The notes: a model not told the origin generated them from the sequence alone. Counted from the first letter of the stretch, positions 19,260 to 29,028 are shown. The stretch is DNA of 64,000 bases from Atopobium minutum (GCA_900105895.1 FNSH01000001.1:1476501-1540500); one strand, 5' to 3'. Numbers and translations: made by a program.

Positions 19260-19766
19260 GTGGCACGCAAGCAAAAGCTTTCTAAGACAAATGCCATGCG
19301 CGCATTGGAGCAGGGTGGCATTGCGTATCGCAGTCTGAGCTATGATGCCAACAATGAGGACCTTTCTTCTGGTGTTGGAGTACGCATTGCCGAGGTTTTA
19401 GGCGAGAACAAAGATGCTGCTTTTAAAACCTTGGTGACTACCACTCCTTCAGCAGGCGTAGTGGTATGCTGCATTCCTGTTGCCTGTGAGCTTGATCTCA
19501 AAAAGGCTGCTCATGCCATAGGCGAGAAGAGCTTGTCCATGTTGCCCATGAAGGATTTGGAAGCAACTACCGGATATGTGCGGGGCGGCTGTTCGCCCGT
19601 AGGTATGAAGAAGCAGTTTCCTACCTTGTTGGATGAAACGGCACAGCTCTTTGATGAAATTGGGATCTCGGGCGGTAAGCGTGGGCTTTCTTTGCAAGTA
19701 AATCCCGAGGAGCTTGCACACTTCCTTAACGCTTGCTTTGCAGATATTACACGAGACGGAGAGTAA
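19260..19766 (+). CDS. ybaK: Cys-tRNA(Pro)/Cys-tRNA(Cys) deacylase, YbaK/EbsC family
   Basis: Trans-editing deacylase that hydrolyses Cys mischarged on tRNA(Pro), 168 residues, cytosolic. The conserved pattern is seen: KTLVTTTPSAGVVVCCIPVACELDLKKAAHAIGEKSLSMLPMKDLEATTGYVRGGCSPVGMKKQFPTLLDE, containing the invariant Lys and the GGxSPxG loop. The GTG at 19260 has AAAGGAG at the proper distance inside the end of uvrA; a TTG one codon earlier is the alternative. The gene is tightly packed between uvrA and murJ. Confidence 0.88.
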   Translation: MARKQKLSKTNAMRALEQGGIAYRSLSYDANNEDLSSGVGVRIAEVLGENKDAAFKTLVTTTPSAGVVVCCIPVACELDLKKAAHAIGEKSLSMLPMKDLEATTGYVRGGCSPVGMKKQFPTLLDETAQLFDEIGISGGKRGLSLQVNPEELAHFLNACFADITRDGE

Positions 19767-19767
19767 C

Positions 19768-21441
19768 ATGCAGGCTCCCAAGCACATGATGGACGCATCA
19801 AATTCCCAGAACGCTGCTGCTGCTTCTGAGGACTCCACCACTTCTAGCTCCACGCTTGATTCAACTGCTGGAATTGGTAGATCTGCAGCCTTGATGAGTG
19901 GCTTGGTTATCGTAAGTCGTATTACAGGGTTTTTCCGTACCTGGGGGCAGGCATATGCGTTGGGTGTAACCATTATTTCAAGTGCGTATACCGTAGCAAA
20001 TAATCTGCCCAACCAACTGTACGAATTGGTTATGGGAGGCATGCTTATTACCGCATTTCTGCCCGTATATATGTCTATTAAAGAGAAAGCTGGACGTGAG
20101 GGCGCTAATGCCTATGCTTCCAATTTAACATCGCTAGTCGTGCTGCTTATGGGCGCCGTTGCACTTTTGGGGTTCATAGGCGCAGGTCAAGTTATTTGGA
20201 CGCAGTCTTTTAGTGCTAAAGCAGATTTTGATGTGAACCTTACAACGCTGTTCTTTAGGTTCTTTGTTATTGAGGTTGTACTGTACGCTCTATCGTCCAT
20301 TTTGTCAGGTATTCTCAACGCAGAACGAGAATACTTTTGGAGTAATGCGGCTCCTATTTTTAATAACTTTATCTGCACGGCTTCCTTTGTGCTGTATGCC
20401 GTGCTGCAAAAGACCAATCCTACTCTGGCACTGCTGTGCTTGGCAATTGGCAATCCTTTAGGTGTGGCTGTCCAGGTAGTCATTCAAATTCCAGCATTGC
20501 GCAAGATGGGTGTACGCATCCGTCCTTATGTAGATCTCAAAGATCCCGGCATTAAGGAAACCCTTTCTATTGGTATCCCTTCGCTGGTGCTAACGGGCTG
20601 CAACTTTGTTACCTATTCCGTACAAACGTCGAGTGTCTTGTCCGTTATGGCAACCGGTGCTTCTATCGCGTATTATGCACGTCTGTGGTATACCTTGCCC
20701 TATGCCATTTTGGCAATCCCCATTACTACCGCCATGTTTACAGAGCTTTCGGAAGCCGTGGCTCACAATAATATGGATGAGTATAAGCGCGGTGTGTCCG
20801 GTGGTACGAGGCAGATTTTGTTTTTCCTCATTCCCTTTGCCATGTATCTGATAGTGTTTGCCCGTCCTTTATCCATGCTTTTTGGTTCAGGGCGATTTGA
20901 TGCGCAGGATCTTAGGTACGTGGCAGAATACTTGGCGGCATTATCCGTGGCGTTGCCCCTTTATGGTGTGTGCACCTATCTACAAAAGGTGTGTTCGTCT
21001 TTGCGTAAGATGGGCGTCTTGGCATGGTCTTCTATTGTGGCCAGTGGCATCCAAGTAGCACAGTGCCTGTTGTTTACCGAGCGCTTTGGTCTTATGAACG
21101 TTGCTCTGAGCTCACTGGTATTTTTTATAGTGGTGGATGTGGTTACGTTTTGGAGTCTGCGCAAGCAGTTGCACGGCATTGGTTTGGTAGGTATTTTTAC
21201 CTCCTGCATTCGTTCCATACTCGTGGGGTTAGCAGGCTCGTTGGTAGGTGTCCTTGTGGTGGTCGCGGCTATTCAAACAGGGTTTCTCACCAGCACCCTC
21301 CATGCTCTGCTCGTCATATTGGTGGGCGGCTTGCCTTCACTTTTGATCAGCTTTGGTATTGCACTGGCATGTAAGTTCCCAGAAGCGCACATGATTCGTA
21401 CACTTTTAGGCAGGTACATCCCCTCTTTACGCATCAGTTGA
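19768..21441 (+). CDS. murJ: MurJ/MviN-type lipid II flippase
   Basis: Polytopic membrane protein of the MOP exporter superfamily that flips lipid II for peptidoglycan synthesis, 557 residues with roughly 14 membrane segments. It begins with a Ser/Ala/Thr-rich cytoplasmic stretch of about 35 residues (NSQNAAAASEDSTTSSSTLD), then the family core VSRITGFFRTWGQAYALG, SAYTVANNLPNQLYELVMGGMLITAFLPVY, and LFGSGRFDAQDL. The ATG at 19768 has CGGAGAG upstream. The low-complexity N-terminus is longer than in the E. coli protein. An O-antigen-type flippase is possible but less likely. Confidence 0.85.
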   Translation: MQAPKHMMDASNSQNAAAASEDSTTSSSTLDSTAGIGRSAALMSGLVIVSRITGFFRTWGQAYALGVTIISSAYTVANNLPNQLYELVMGGMLITAFLPVYMSIKEKAGREGANAYASNLTSLVVLLMGAVALLGFIGAGQVIWTQSFSAKADFDVNLTTLFFRFFVIEVVLYALSSILSGILNAEREYFWSNAAPIFNNFICTASFVLYAVLQKTNPTLALLCLAIGNPLGVAVQVVIQIPALRKMGVRIRPYVDLKDPGIKETLSIGIPSLVLTGCNFVTYSVQTSSVLSVMATGASIAYYARLWYTLPYAILAIPITTAMFTELSEAVAHNNMDEYKRGVSGGTRQILFFLIPFAMYLIVFARPLSMLFGSGRFDAQDLRYVAEYLAALSVALPLYGVCTYLQKVCSSLRKMGVLAWSSIVASGIQVAQCLLFTERFGLMNVALSSLVFFIVVDVVTFWSLRKQLHGIGLVGIFTSCIRSILVGLAGSLVGVLVVVAAIQTGFLTSTLHALLVILVGGLPSLLISFGIALACKFPEAHMIRTLLGRYIPSLRIS

Positions 21442-21614
21442 TAGCACAAAAGACCTTATAAGCTGCATTTGACGGGTTTTATTACAGCGTATGTATCGTA
21501 TTGGTTACGTGATTGTTTCAAAATCCGTATTGTTAATGACTTCAAGCTGTTTTGGCTTAAAAATGTCAGCTACGCACTTATAAGGAGTGTACTCGACGTT
21601 CGAAGGAGGAAGAG

Positions 21615-22832
21615 ATGGATTTTAGTACTATATCAAGAAGGAATTTCGTCAAACTAGTTGGGGCTTCGAGCGTCATTAGCATTACGGGTTTGGCTGGTTG
21701 CTCTTCTCAGGGTGGCTCTGCTGCAGATACTAGCGGTGCATTTAAGGTTGGCTCTATCGGTCCCGTTACTGGTGCAGCCGCTATTTATGGTAATGCTACC
21801 AAAGCCGGTGCTCAGATTGCTATCGATGAGATCAATAAGGGTGACGGCGTAAAATTTGATTTTAACTATCAGGATGACGAGAACGACTCTGAGAAGTCCG
21901 TCAACGCCTATAACAACCTCAAGGACTGGGGTATGCAAATCTTGGCAGGCTGTACTACCACAGCTCCCACCATTGCTGTTACCTCAGAATCAAGCTCAGA
22001 CAATTTGTTTCAGCTGACGCCGTCCGCTTCTGCGGTAGACGTTATTGGTGGTCAGCCAGATGTAGACGGCAACGTGTCCGTACAGCGCAAAAAGAACGTC
22101 TTCCAGATGTGCTTTACCGATCCTAACCAGGGAACCGCTGCGGCAAAATATGTGAGTGACCAGCAGCTGGGTACCAAGATCGCTGTTATCTACAACAATT
22201 CCGATGCCTATTCCACAGGCGTGTATAAGAAGTTTATGTCTCAAGCTAAGGAGATTGGCCTGACCGTAGTGGCAGAGTCTACGTTTACGGATGACTCCGC
22301 AACGGACTTCTCGGTACAGCTCAACAAGGCTAAGTCCGCCGAGGCAGATCTCGTATTTTTGCCCATCTATTACCAGCCTGCTTCCCTGATCCTGACGCAG
22401 GCAAACCAGATGGGCTATGCTCCCAAGTTCTTTGGTGTTGACGGCTTAGATGGTCTGCTCACCCTTGAGGGATTTGATACCTCTTTAGCAGAGGGCGTTA
22501 TGTTGCTTACTCCTTTTACGGCAGATGCAACGGACGAGAAGACCCAAACCTTTGTAAAGACCTACAAAGAGCAGTATGGTGGAACGCCTAATCAGTTTGC
22601 TGCCGACGCGTACGATTGTCTGTACGTAATCAAGCAGGCTATCGAGAAGAGCGGCGTTACTGCAGATATGCCCTACTCGGATATGTGCGACAAGCTGATT
22701 GAAGCCATTACCTCATCCGATTTTACCTATGATGGCTTGACGGGTACTGGTATGACCTGGTCTGATACCGGCGAAGTTTCCAAGCAGCCCAAGGGTATGG
22801 TTATTAAAAACGGCGCTTACGTGGGAATGTAG
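21615..22832 (+). CDS. livJ: Branched-chain amino-acid type ABC transporter binding lipoprotein
   Basis: Periplasmic-binding-fold (family 6, LivJ-like) lipoprotein of 405 residues. The signal contains SRRNFVKLVG and a lipobox ending LAGC at about residue 28, hence membrane anchoring. The core FKVGSIGPVTGAAAIYGNATKAGAQIAIDEIN and GWGMQILAGCTTTAPTIAVTS-like segments are characteristic. GAAGGAGGAAGAG gives a very strong start site. It begins a five-gene livJHMGF operon. Substrate (Leu/Ile/Val, other amino acids, urea or amides) is not resolved by sequence alone. Confidence 0.88.
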   Translation: MDFSTISRRNFVKLVGASSVISITGLAGCSSQGGSAADTSGAFKVGSIGPVTGAAAIYGNATKAGAQIAIDEINKGDGVKFDFNYQDDENDSEKSVNAYNNLKDWGMQILAGCTTTAPTIAVTSESSSDNLFQLTPSASAVDVIGGQPDVDGNVSVQRKKNVFQMCFTDPNQGTAAAKYVSDQQLGTKIAVIYNNSDAYSTGVYKKFMSQAKEIGLTVVAESTFTDDSATDFSVQLNKAKSAEADLVFLPIYYQPASLILTQANQMGYAPKFFGVDGLDGLLTLEGFDTSLAEGVMLLTPFTADATDEKTQTFVKTYKEQYGGTPNQFAADAYDCLYVIKQAIEKSGVTADMPYSDMCDKLIEAITSSDFTYDGLTGTGMTWSDTGEVSKQPKGMVIKNGAYVGM

Positions 22833-22856
22833 TTTCACGTAAGAGCCTTTTGAACA

Positions 22857-22884
22857 GCGGAGATTGCCTCTTTGCAGTCTCCGC
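22857..22884 (+). terminator. Intra-operon hairpin between livJ and livH
   Basis: GCGGAGATTGC pairs with GCAGTCTCCGC (one G-U pair) around a six-base loop, 22 bases after the livJ stop. Only a modest pyrimidine run follows. It probably lets livJ be expressed above the permease genes. Confidence 0.65.
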
Positions 22885-22988
22885 TTCTCATACTGTGCAA
22901 CAAATTTGTTACATGCTTGCTTCATAAGATAAAACGTAAATACCTCGCTGCATGAGTAGAGCAGCATATATGTAGAGAGGAGTGCGGG

Positions 22989-23870
22989 ATGGGATTTATC
23001 TCCAACCTGGTAAATGGAATCTCGTTGGGTAGTATTTACGCCATCATCGCGCTGGGTTACACCATGGTTTATGGCATTGCTAAAATGCTTAACTTTGCAC
23101 ATGGCGATGTGATCATGGTGGGCGGATATACCTGTTATTGCACTATGGCATACCTAGGTCTTAATCCACTTATTGCGGTACTCATTTCTATTGTCGTGTG
23201 TACCCTGTTGGGTATCGTGGTAGAAAAACTTGCTTATAAACCTTTGCGTAATGCACCGTCTTTGGATGTTCTTATCACGGCTATTGGCGTGAGCTATTTG
23301 CTCCAGAACTTGGCATTGATCATCTGGAAGTCTGATCCTAAGTCCTTTGTATCGGTCATTACCTTGCCTTCCGTTACGCTCTTTGGTGGTCAGCTGGTTA
23401 TCAGTGCTGTTTCTCTGGTTACCGTTTTGGCCAACATTTTAATCATGGTAGGTCTTACCTTTTTTACTACACGTACCAAGATGGGCAAGGCTATACGTGC
23501 GGTGTCTGAGGACAAAGCAGCGGCACAGCTTATGGGCATTAACGTTAACTCAACCATCTCTATGGTATTTGCCATTGGTTCTGGTTTGGCTGCTATTGCG
23601 GGCGTATTGCTGTGTTCTGCCTATCCCACGCTCATGCCCACCACCGGTCAGATGCCGGGCATCAAGGCTTTTGTTGCTGCTGTTTTAGGTGGGATTGGTT
23701 CCATACCAGGCGCTATGTTGGGCGGCATCCTTTTGGGTATCATTGAGATTTTTGCTAAGGCGTATATCTCCACACAGCTTTCCGATGCCATTGTCTTTGC
23801 TGTCTTGATTATTGTTCTGCTTGTTAAACCCGCCGGCCTTCTGGGCAAGACAATTCACGAGAAGGTGTAG
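22989..23870 (+). CDS. livH: Branched-chain amino-acid ABC permease LivH
   Basis: Inner-membrane permease, 293 residues and about eight membrane helices. It opens with the typical LVNGISLGSIYAIIALGYTMVYGIAKMLNFAHGDVIMVGGY, the LivH hallmark. The cytoplasmic coupling loop is TKMGKAIRAVSEDKAAAQLMGINV, and AAVLGGIGSIPGAMLGGILLGIIE closes the domain. AGAGAGGAGTGC precedes the ATG. It pairs with LivM (23874). Confidence 0.92.
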   Translation: MGFISNLVNGISLGSIYAIIALGYTMVYGIAKMLNFAHGDVIMVGGYTCYCTMAYLGLNPLIAVLISIVVCTLLGIVVEKLAYKPLRNAPSLDVLITAIGVSYLLQNLALIIWKSDPKSFVSVITLPSVTLFGGQLVISAVSLVTVLANILIMVGLTFFTTRTKMGKAIRAVSEDKAAAQLMGINVNSTISMVFAIGSGLAAIAGVLLCSAYPTLMPTTGQMPGIKAFVAAVLGGIGSIPGAMLGGILLGIIEIFAKAYISTQLSDAIVFAVLIIVLLVKPAGLLGKTIHEKV

Positions 23871-23873
23871 CGC

Positions 23874-24968
23874 ATGAATTTCTTTAAAAAGATGTCCCGT
23901 ACGGGTAAAGATAACCTGCTGACCTATGCGCTCGTTATTATCGCCTTTTTTATAGTACAGGGTTTGATTTCTTCAAAGGCAATATCTCACTCACTGGCAG
24001 GCATGATGGTGCCCATTTGTGCCTACATTGTTATGGCGGTCTCTCTCAACTTGGTGGTTGGTATTTCTGGGGAGCTCAGCTTGGGGCATGCAGGCTTTAT
24101 GAGTGTAGGCGCTTTTAGTGGCGTTGCTGTTATGACGTCTCTGTCTGCTGTGGTGGCAAGTCCTGTGGTACGTCTGGTCATTGCCATCATCGTGGCTGGT
24201 ATGTTAGCGGCCCTTACGGGTGTTCTTATCGGTATTCCCGTTATGCGCTTGCACGGTGATTATCTGGCCATTGTAACGCTTGCATTTGGCGAGATTATCA
24301 AAAATGTGCTCAATAATTTGTATGTAGGTATGGATAAGGCTGGCTTGCACTTCTCATTGCAGTCTACCAAGGCTTTAGGCATGGAAGGCGGTACCATTTT
24401 GATCAATGGTCCGCAGGGAGCTGCCGGCATTCCCAAGGCATCCACCTTTATGATGGGCTTTTTACTGGTGCTGTTTTGTTTGATGGTTGTGCTTAATCTT
24501 AAGAATTCTCGCTCGGGACGTGCCATTATGTCCGTGCGCGATAACCGCATTGCTGCAGAGTCCGTTGGTATTAACGTAACTAAATATCGTTTGATGGCAT
24601 TTGTTGTTTCTGCTGCCTTGGCTGGTATGGCAGGAGCTTTGTATGCCATGAACTTCTCGTCCATTGTGCCAAAGAAGTTTGATTTTAACCTCTCCATTAT
24701 GATTTTGGTCTTTGTTGTTTTGGGTGGCATGGGCAAGGTACGCGGTTCTATTATCGCTGCTACTTTGCTTACCGTCTTGCCCGAAGCTCTGCGCTCCTTG
24801 TCCGATTATCGTTTGTTGATGTATGCCGTTGTGCTTATCGCCACCATGCTTATTGGTAACAATGAGCGCCTGAAGAGTTGGCTGTATCAGATACGGGATA
24901 AAGTGCTGCATAAGGGTGAAGATGAGCTCGTTGTATCCGGTGTGGAAGGGGGCGATACACGTGGTTAG
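23874..24968 (+). CDS. livM: Branched-chain amino-acid ABC permease LivM
   Basis: Second permease of the Liv importer, 364 residues. MAVSLNLVVGISGELSLGHAGFMSVGAFSGV is the conserved LivM segment, with GIPVMRLHGDYLAIVTLAFGEIIKNVLNN and the coupling loop SGRAIMSVRDNRIAAESVGINVTKYRL. It ends with a charged cytoplasmic tail (KGEDELVVSGVEGGDTRG) that overlaps the livG start by eight bases. It lies three bases after the livH stop codon. Confidence 0.92.
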   Translation: MNFFKKMSRTGKDNLLTYALVIIAFFIVQGLISSKAISHSLAGMMVPICAYIVMAVSLNLVVGISGELSLGHAGFMSVGAFSGVAVMTSLSAVVASPVVRLVIAIIVAGMLAALTGVLIGIPVMRLHGDYLAIVTLAFGEIIKNVLNNLYVGMDKAGLHFSLQSTKALGMEGGTILINGPQGAAGIPKASTFMMGFLLVLFCLMVVLNLKNSRSGRAIMSVRDNRIAAESVGINVTKYRLMAFVVSAALAGMAGALYAMNFSSIVPKKFDFNLSIMILVFVVLGGMGKVRGSIIAATLLTVLPEALRSLSDYRLLMYAVVLIATMLIGNNERLKSWLYQIRDKVLHKGEDELVVSGVEGGDTRG

Positions 24969-25812
24969 TAAGCGCCGTGTAAAGACTAAGATGGTTCCGT
25001 TTCCGTCGGATAGTATTGTTCCTGAGCGTGATTTGTATGAAACGCCTGCGCTGGAGTGCCGTCATCTGGGCATTGATTTTGGTGGCCTGCATGCGGTAGA
25101 TGACTTTAATCTTACCGTTGGCAAGACAGAGATTGCTGGTTTAATTGGTCCTAATGGTGCTGGTAAAACCACAGTTTTTAATCTGCTTACCAAGGTGTAT
25201 CAGCCTACGCGCGGCACCGTTATGCTGGATGGTACCGATACGGCTGGTATGGGTCCCGCAAAGGCTTCTCAGCTGGGCATTGCTCGTACGTTTCAGAATA
25301 TCCGCTTGTTCTCAACCATGACGGTTGAGGAAAACGTTATGGTTGGTCTGCATAATCAGGTTAAGAGCGGCATGTTTTCTGGTATTTTTCGTCTTCCGCG
25401 ACACTGGTTGTCTGAGCGTGATTTTCACACCAAGGCTCAGGAGCTGCTGGGGATTTTTGATATGCAGGCTCTGTCGGATACTCCCGCAGGCTCTTTGCCC
25501 TACGGTGCTCAGCGACGCTTAGAGATTGTACGCGCTTTAGCAACCAACCCTAAAGTGCTGCTGCTAGATGAACCTGCCGCTGGTATGAACCCTTCTGAGA
25601 CCTCTGAACTCATGGATAATATTTTGGCTATTCGTGAGCGTTTTCAGATTGCCGTTATGCTCATTGAGCATGACATGGATCTGGTCATGGGCATTTGCGA
25701 AGGCATTGTGGTCTTGAGCTACGGCAAGGTTATTGCTAAGGGAACGCCGGAAGAGATCCAAAATAATCCTCAGGTTATTGAGGCCTATTTGGGCAAGCAG
25801 GAGGAGGTGTAA
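24961..25812 (+). CDS. livG: Branched-chain amino-acid ABC ATPase LivG
   Basis: ATP-binding subunit, 283 residues from the GTG at 24961, which has GAAGGGGGC upstream. An in-frame ATG at 24916 would overlap livM by 53 bases and adds no family sequence. Walker A is GPNGAGKTT, Q-loop IARTFQNIRLF. The signature is degenerate (LPYGAQRRLEI instead of LSxGxQ), as is normal for LivG, and Walker B reads LLLDEPAAGMNPSE. About 30 basic residues precede the domain, slightly longer than the E. coli protein. Confidence 0.9.
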   Translation: MVSKRRVKTKMVPFPSDSIVPERDLYETPALECRHLGIDFGGLHAVDDFNLTVGKTEIAGLIGPNGAGKTTVFNLLTKVYQPTRGTVMLDGTDTAGMGPAKASQLGIARTFQNIRLFSTMTVEENVMVGLHNQVKSGMFSGIFRLPRHWLSERDFHTKAQELLGIFDMQALSDTPAGSLPYGAQRRLEIVRALATNPKVLLLDEPAAGMNPSETSELMDNILAIRERFQIAVMLIEHDMDLVMGICEGIVVLSYGKVIAKGTPEEIQNNPQVIEAYLGKQEEV

Positions 25813-25817
25813 GCACT

Positions 25818-26525
25818 ATGGCAATGCTTACGGTAAACGATTTGCACGTGTATTATGGCTCCATCCATGCGGTAAAAGGTATCTCATTTGAAGTCCAAGA
25901 AGGGGAGACCGTAACCCTTATTGGCGCTAATGGCGCAGGTAAATCCACTACCCTTAATACGGTGGCAGGCCTGCTCCATCCTCGCTGTGGTTCTATTGAA
26001 TTTGAGGGCGAGTCTTTAGTTGGTATCCCTACCCATAAACTTACGTCGCGGGGCATGGCCTTATGCCCAGAAGGTCGTCATGTATTTACACAGATGAGTG
26101 TGAAAGAAAACCTCGAGATGGGCGCCTTTACGCGTGATGAAGCAGAAACGCACGATACCCTTACCATGATTTACGAACGTTTTCCTCGCTTGCGCGAGCG
26201 CTTGCATCAATCTGCAGGTACACTTTCTGGTGGTGAGCAACAGATGCTGGCTATGGGTCGTGCACTCATGTCAAAGCCTAAATTGCTTATGCTCGATGAG
26301 CCCTCCATGGGTCTGGCACCACTGTTGGTTAAGGAGATCTTTGACATTATTAAGAGTCTCAACGAGCAAGGTACAACCATCTTGCTGGTAGAACAAAATG
26401 CTCAAATGGCGCTGTCTATTGCCAATCGCGCCTATGTCTTGGAGACCGGTCGTGTTTCTATGAGCGGCGATGCGGATGAGCTTTTGCATGACAAGCGCGT
26501 TCAACAGGCATATCTGGGCGCTTAA
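25818..26525 (+). CDS. livF: Branched-chain amino-acid ABC ATPase LivF
   Basis: Second ATP-binding subunit, 235 residues. Walker A GANGAGKST, LCPEGRHVFTQMSVKENL (LivF hallmark), signature LSGGEQQML, Walker B LLMLDEPSMGLAP and the switch His region replaced by LLVEQNAQMA, as usual in LivF. It is separated from livG by five bases and ends the operon before a hairpin at 26584. Confidence 0.93.
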   Translation: MAMLTVNDLHVYYGSIHAVKGISFEVQEGETVTLIGANGAGKSTTLNTVAGLLHPRCGSIEFEGESLVGIPTHKLTSRGMALCPEGRHVFTQMSVKENLEMGAFTRDEAETHDTLTMIYERFPRLRERLHQSAGTLSGGEQQMLAMGRALMSKPKLLMLDEPSMGLAPLLVKEIFDIIKSLNEQGTTILLVEQNAQMALSIANRAYVLETGRVSMSGDADELLHDKRVQQAYLGA

Positions 26526-26583
26526 TACGCTGCGTCTCCTAGCCGTCTTATACGTTATACCAATCTTTACTTTTGTTACCGTC

Positions 26584-26630
26584 AACCTCGTCTTCATGTG
26601 AGTCTTGTTTGCTCAACTGAAGGCGAGGTT
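26584..26630 (+). terminator. Probable terminator of the liv operon
   Basis: AACCTCGTCTTCA pairs with TGAAGGCGAGGTT across a 21-base loop, followed by TTTGTG. The stem is long but the T-run is short, so termination efficiency is uncertain. Confidence 0.6.
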
Positions 26631-26723
26631 TGTGCTATAAGGCACGCTATACTATGAACAGTTGTTTACCAAGATGGTTTTCTCATCCTGTTTGCTCGTT
26701 ATTTGCTCACTGAAGGTTTAGCC

Positions 26724-27422
26724 ATGCAAGCACATATCTTATTAGCCGATGATGACGCGCACATACGCGAGGTTGTGTGTGTTTTGCTTGAGAGTGAAGG
26801 CTATGCCGTGCATACGGCGGTAGATGGTGTGGAAGCACTGCAGCTCTTTGAGACAAATATGGGCTTTGACCTCATTATTCTTGACGTTCTTATGCCGGGT
26901 TTGTCCGGCCTTGACGTGTGTAAGCGTATACGAGAACAGTCAAATACTCCGGTGCTTTTTCTCACCGCTCGCTCGCAGGATGCCGATAAAGTACGTGGAT
27001 TTGTTGCAGGTGGGGATGATTACCTGCCAAAGCCCTTCTCGGCAATTGAGATGCTGGCACGCGTTAATGCGCTGTTGCGTCGCTACCATCGCTACGGTGG
27101 CTCTCCGGCGCAGACGCAGCGAACAAAACTTACGGTAGGAGATATAACGATTGATGTAAGTGGTCGTCATGTTTTTGGTCCTGCGGGCGCCATTGCGCTG
27201 ACGGATTTTGAGTTTTCCGTTTTGTTGTTGCTGGCACAACATAGAGGCACGATTTTCTCGGCACGCGAGATCTATGAGGCAGTGTGGGACGAGCCATTTT
27301 TAGAGCAATCTGCTAATACCGTTATGGTGCACATTAGAAATCTGCGGCGAAAGTTGGGCGATAACCCTCAGAATCCTCGCTATATCCGTACGGTTTGGGG
27401 AAGAGGTTATACCATTGGCTAA
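26724..27422 (+). CDS. OmpR/PhoB-family response regulator
   Basis: Two-component response regulator of 232 residues. The receiver domain has the acidic pocket in LLADDDAHIREV, the phospho-acceptor Asp in LIILDVLMPG, the Thr/Ser in FLTARS and the Lys in DYLPKPFS. The C-terminal winged helix ends with NTVMVHIRNLRRKLGDNPQNPRYIRTVWGRGYTIG. I prefer the ATG at 26724 (after TGAAGG) over the in-frame ATG at 26703. It overlaps the kinase gene by eight bases. Confidence 0.92.
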   Translation: MQAHILLADDDAHIREVVCVLLESEGYAVHTAVDGVEALQLFETNMGFDLIILDVLMPGLSGLDVCKRIREQSNTPVLFLTARSQDADKVRGFVAGGDDYLPKPFSAIEMLARVNALLRRYHRYGGSPAQTQRTKLTVGDITIDVSGRHVFGPAGAIALTDFEFSVLLLLAQHRGTIFSAREIYEAVWDEPFLEQSANTVMVHIRNLRRKLGDNPQNPRYIRTVWGRGYTIG

Positions 27423-28818
27423 CGATACAAACACAACGTCGCACCGTCACCCTTTTGCCAAACAGTCTAAGCGCTTTGTGCCCCACACCGGCAGTAAACT
27501 GGGCTGGCGTTTGGTGGGATATGTAACCATAGCGCTGCTCTGTGGCATCTGTTCCTCTTTTGCGGTGTACGTTGGTGCTTCCTCTGTGCTTAATGACTAT
27601 TTTTCACGTGAGTGCGTCTATTGCCAGCGGCTTGAGCAAGATGCCCAGGCACTCCAAAGCTACGTAACCGAGAAAAACATTTCCATCTCTGATAAGCAGG
27701 CCTTGGACACATGGGTTAAAAATGCGGGGTATGTGGCTTTGCAGATCTATCGAGAAGGCATGACCGTATACGACTCAAACATGAGCACGGATATATCGTC
27801 ACTCAAGGTTTCGGGTGGAGATATGGAAAAGTGGCAAAAGACCTATCCCATCACTTTTTCTGATGGGGAAGCATCGGCAGTGTTTTATTACAACGCCAGT
27901 GCGCAGGGGCGCTTTATTGCTACGATTCTTGCGATAGTGCTGGGCTTTGTGGTGTGTATCCTTAGCTTGCTTTTGCTCATGCGCCGCATTGTCAACTACA
28001 TTCGACTACTCGATCATGAGCTCAGCCTTCTTGAAGGGGGAGAGCTTGACCACGCAATCAGTGTTAAAGGCAATGATGAGCTGGGAAGTTTAGCGCAAAG
28101 CATCGATGACATGCGGCTGGCAATACGTCAGCGCCTTTTAGAAGAGCAGCGTATGCGCAATCGGGAGTATAAGTTGGTAACCGAAATGTCCCACGACTTG
28201 CGCTCACCGCTTACCGCACTCATTGGGTATCTCGATATCTTGGTGCTGGGAAAGTATGCTCACAAACAGGATGCTCAGCGCTATTTGCAAAGCAGCCGTG
28301 AGAAGGCCTACCAACTTAAGGAACTCTCCGACGATTTGTTTGACTATGTCTTAAAACAGCATGCGGGTGATGCGGATACTTGCGCTCCTGATACCATGCC
28401 TGCCGAGAAAAGTCAAAAAACCCTGCAGTCCTGCCAAGCGGTGCTTACCGAGATTTTGAATGAAGGCATCCTTGAACTTGAGAGTGCACAGTTTAATGTT
28501 GTGTATGAGGGTCTGCCTGCAAATTGTACAAAACAGGTTACGGTAAATCAAAGTGTGCTGCAGCGGGCATTTTCTAATCTTTTCTCAAATGTGGTACAGC
28601 ATGCGCTGAGGACAGAACCCGTATATATACGCTGTTCGTGCTCGGATGCCTCTGCAGTGGTGTCCATAGTCAATACCCCTGCACCTGAGATTGAAACAAC
28701 AGCAGGAACCGGCTTGGGTGTCGCGAGTACTGCCCAGCTTTTCTCGTCCTGTGGTTGGAAGCTTGCTACTACCCAGGATACCCAACACTACCGTGCCACG
28801 ATTACTATCCCTTTTTAG
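27415..28818 (+). CDS. Membrane sensor histidine kinase
   Basis: Partner kinase of 467 residues starting at a TTG that overlaps the regulator stop; GAAGAGG lies upstream. It has two membrane segments (about residues 32-52 and 163-185) flanking an extracytoplasmic sensor of about 110 residues containing CVYCQR, a Cys pair that could be redox active. A HAMP linker, then HisKA with MSHDLRSPLTALIGYLDIL (phospho-His), follows. In the ATPase domain the N-box NLFSNVVQHAL and a G2 loop GTGLGVAS are present, but the usual DxGxG of G1 is degenerate (NTPAPEIE). The signal sensed is unknown. Confidence 0.85.
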   Translation: MANDTNTTSHRHPFAKQSKRFVPHTGSKLGWRLVGYVTIALLCGICSSFAVYVGASSVLNDYFSRECVYCQRLEQDAQALQSYVTEKNISISDKQALDTWVKNAGYVALQIYREGMTVYDSNMSTDISSLKVSGGDMEKWQKTYPITFSDGEASAVFYYNASAQGRFIATILAIVLGFVVCILSLLLLMRRIVNYIRLLDHELSLLEGGELDHAISVKGNDELGSLAQSIDDMRLAIRQRLLEEQRMRNREYKLVTEMSHDLRSPLTALIGYLDILVLGKYAHKQDAQRYLQSSREKAYQLKELSDDLFDYVLKQHAGDADTCAPDTMPAEKSQKTLQSCQAVLTEILNEGILELESAQFNVVYEGLPANCTKQVTVNQSVLQRAFSNLFSNVVQHALRTEPVYIRCSCSDASAVVSIVNTPAPEIETTAGTGLGVASTAQLFSSCGWKLATTQDTQHYRATITIPF

Positions 28819-29028
28819 AGCTTTTTGTTCCAAGTAGTTTTTCTACAAGTAGTGCTTCCTAAAAGCGCCCTTTCTAAAAGAGGTCCGTTTTCTACCCAGC
28901 TATTTCTGAAGAATCCTGAAGAGTCTTTTATGAGCGCAGACTTGCTGGATTAAAACGGCACAATAAAGCCTAGTTTCACAGGCACCGCAAACGATCGTCT
29001 GCAAGAAGGGTATTGAGAAAGGGCTTGT

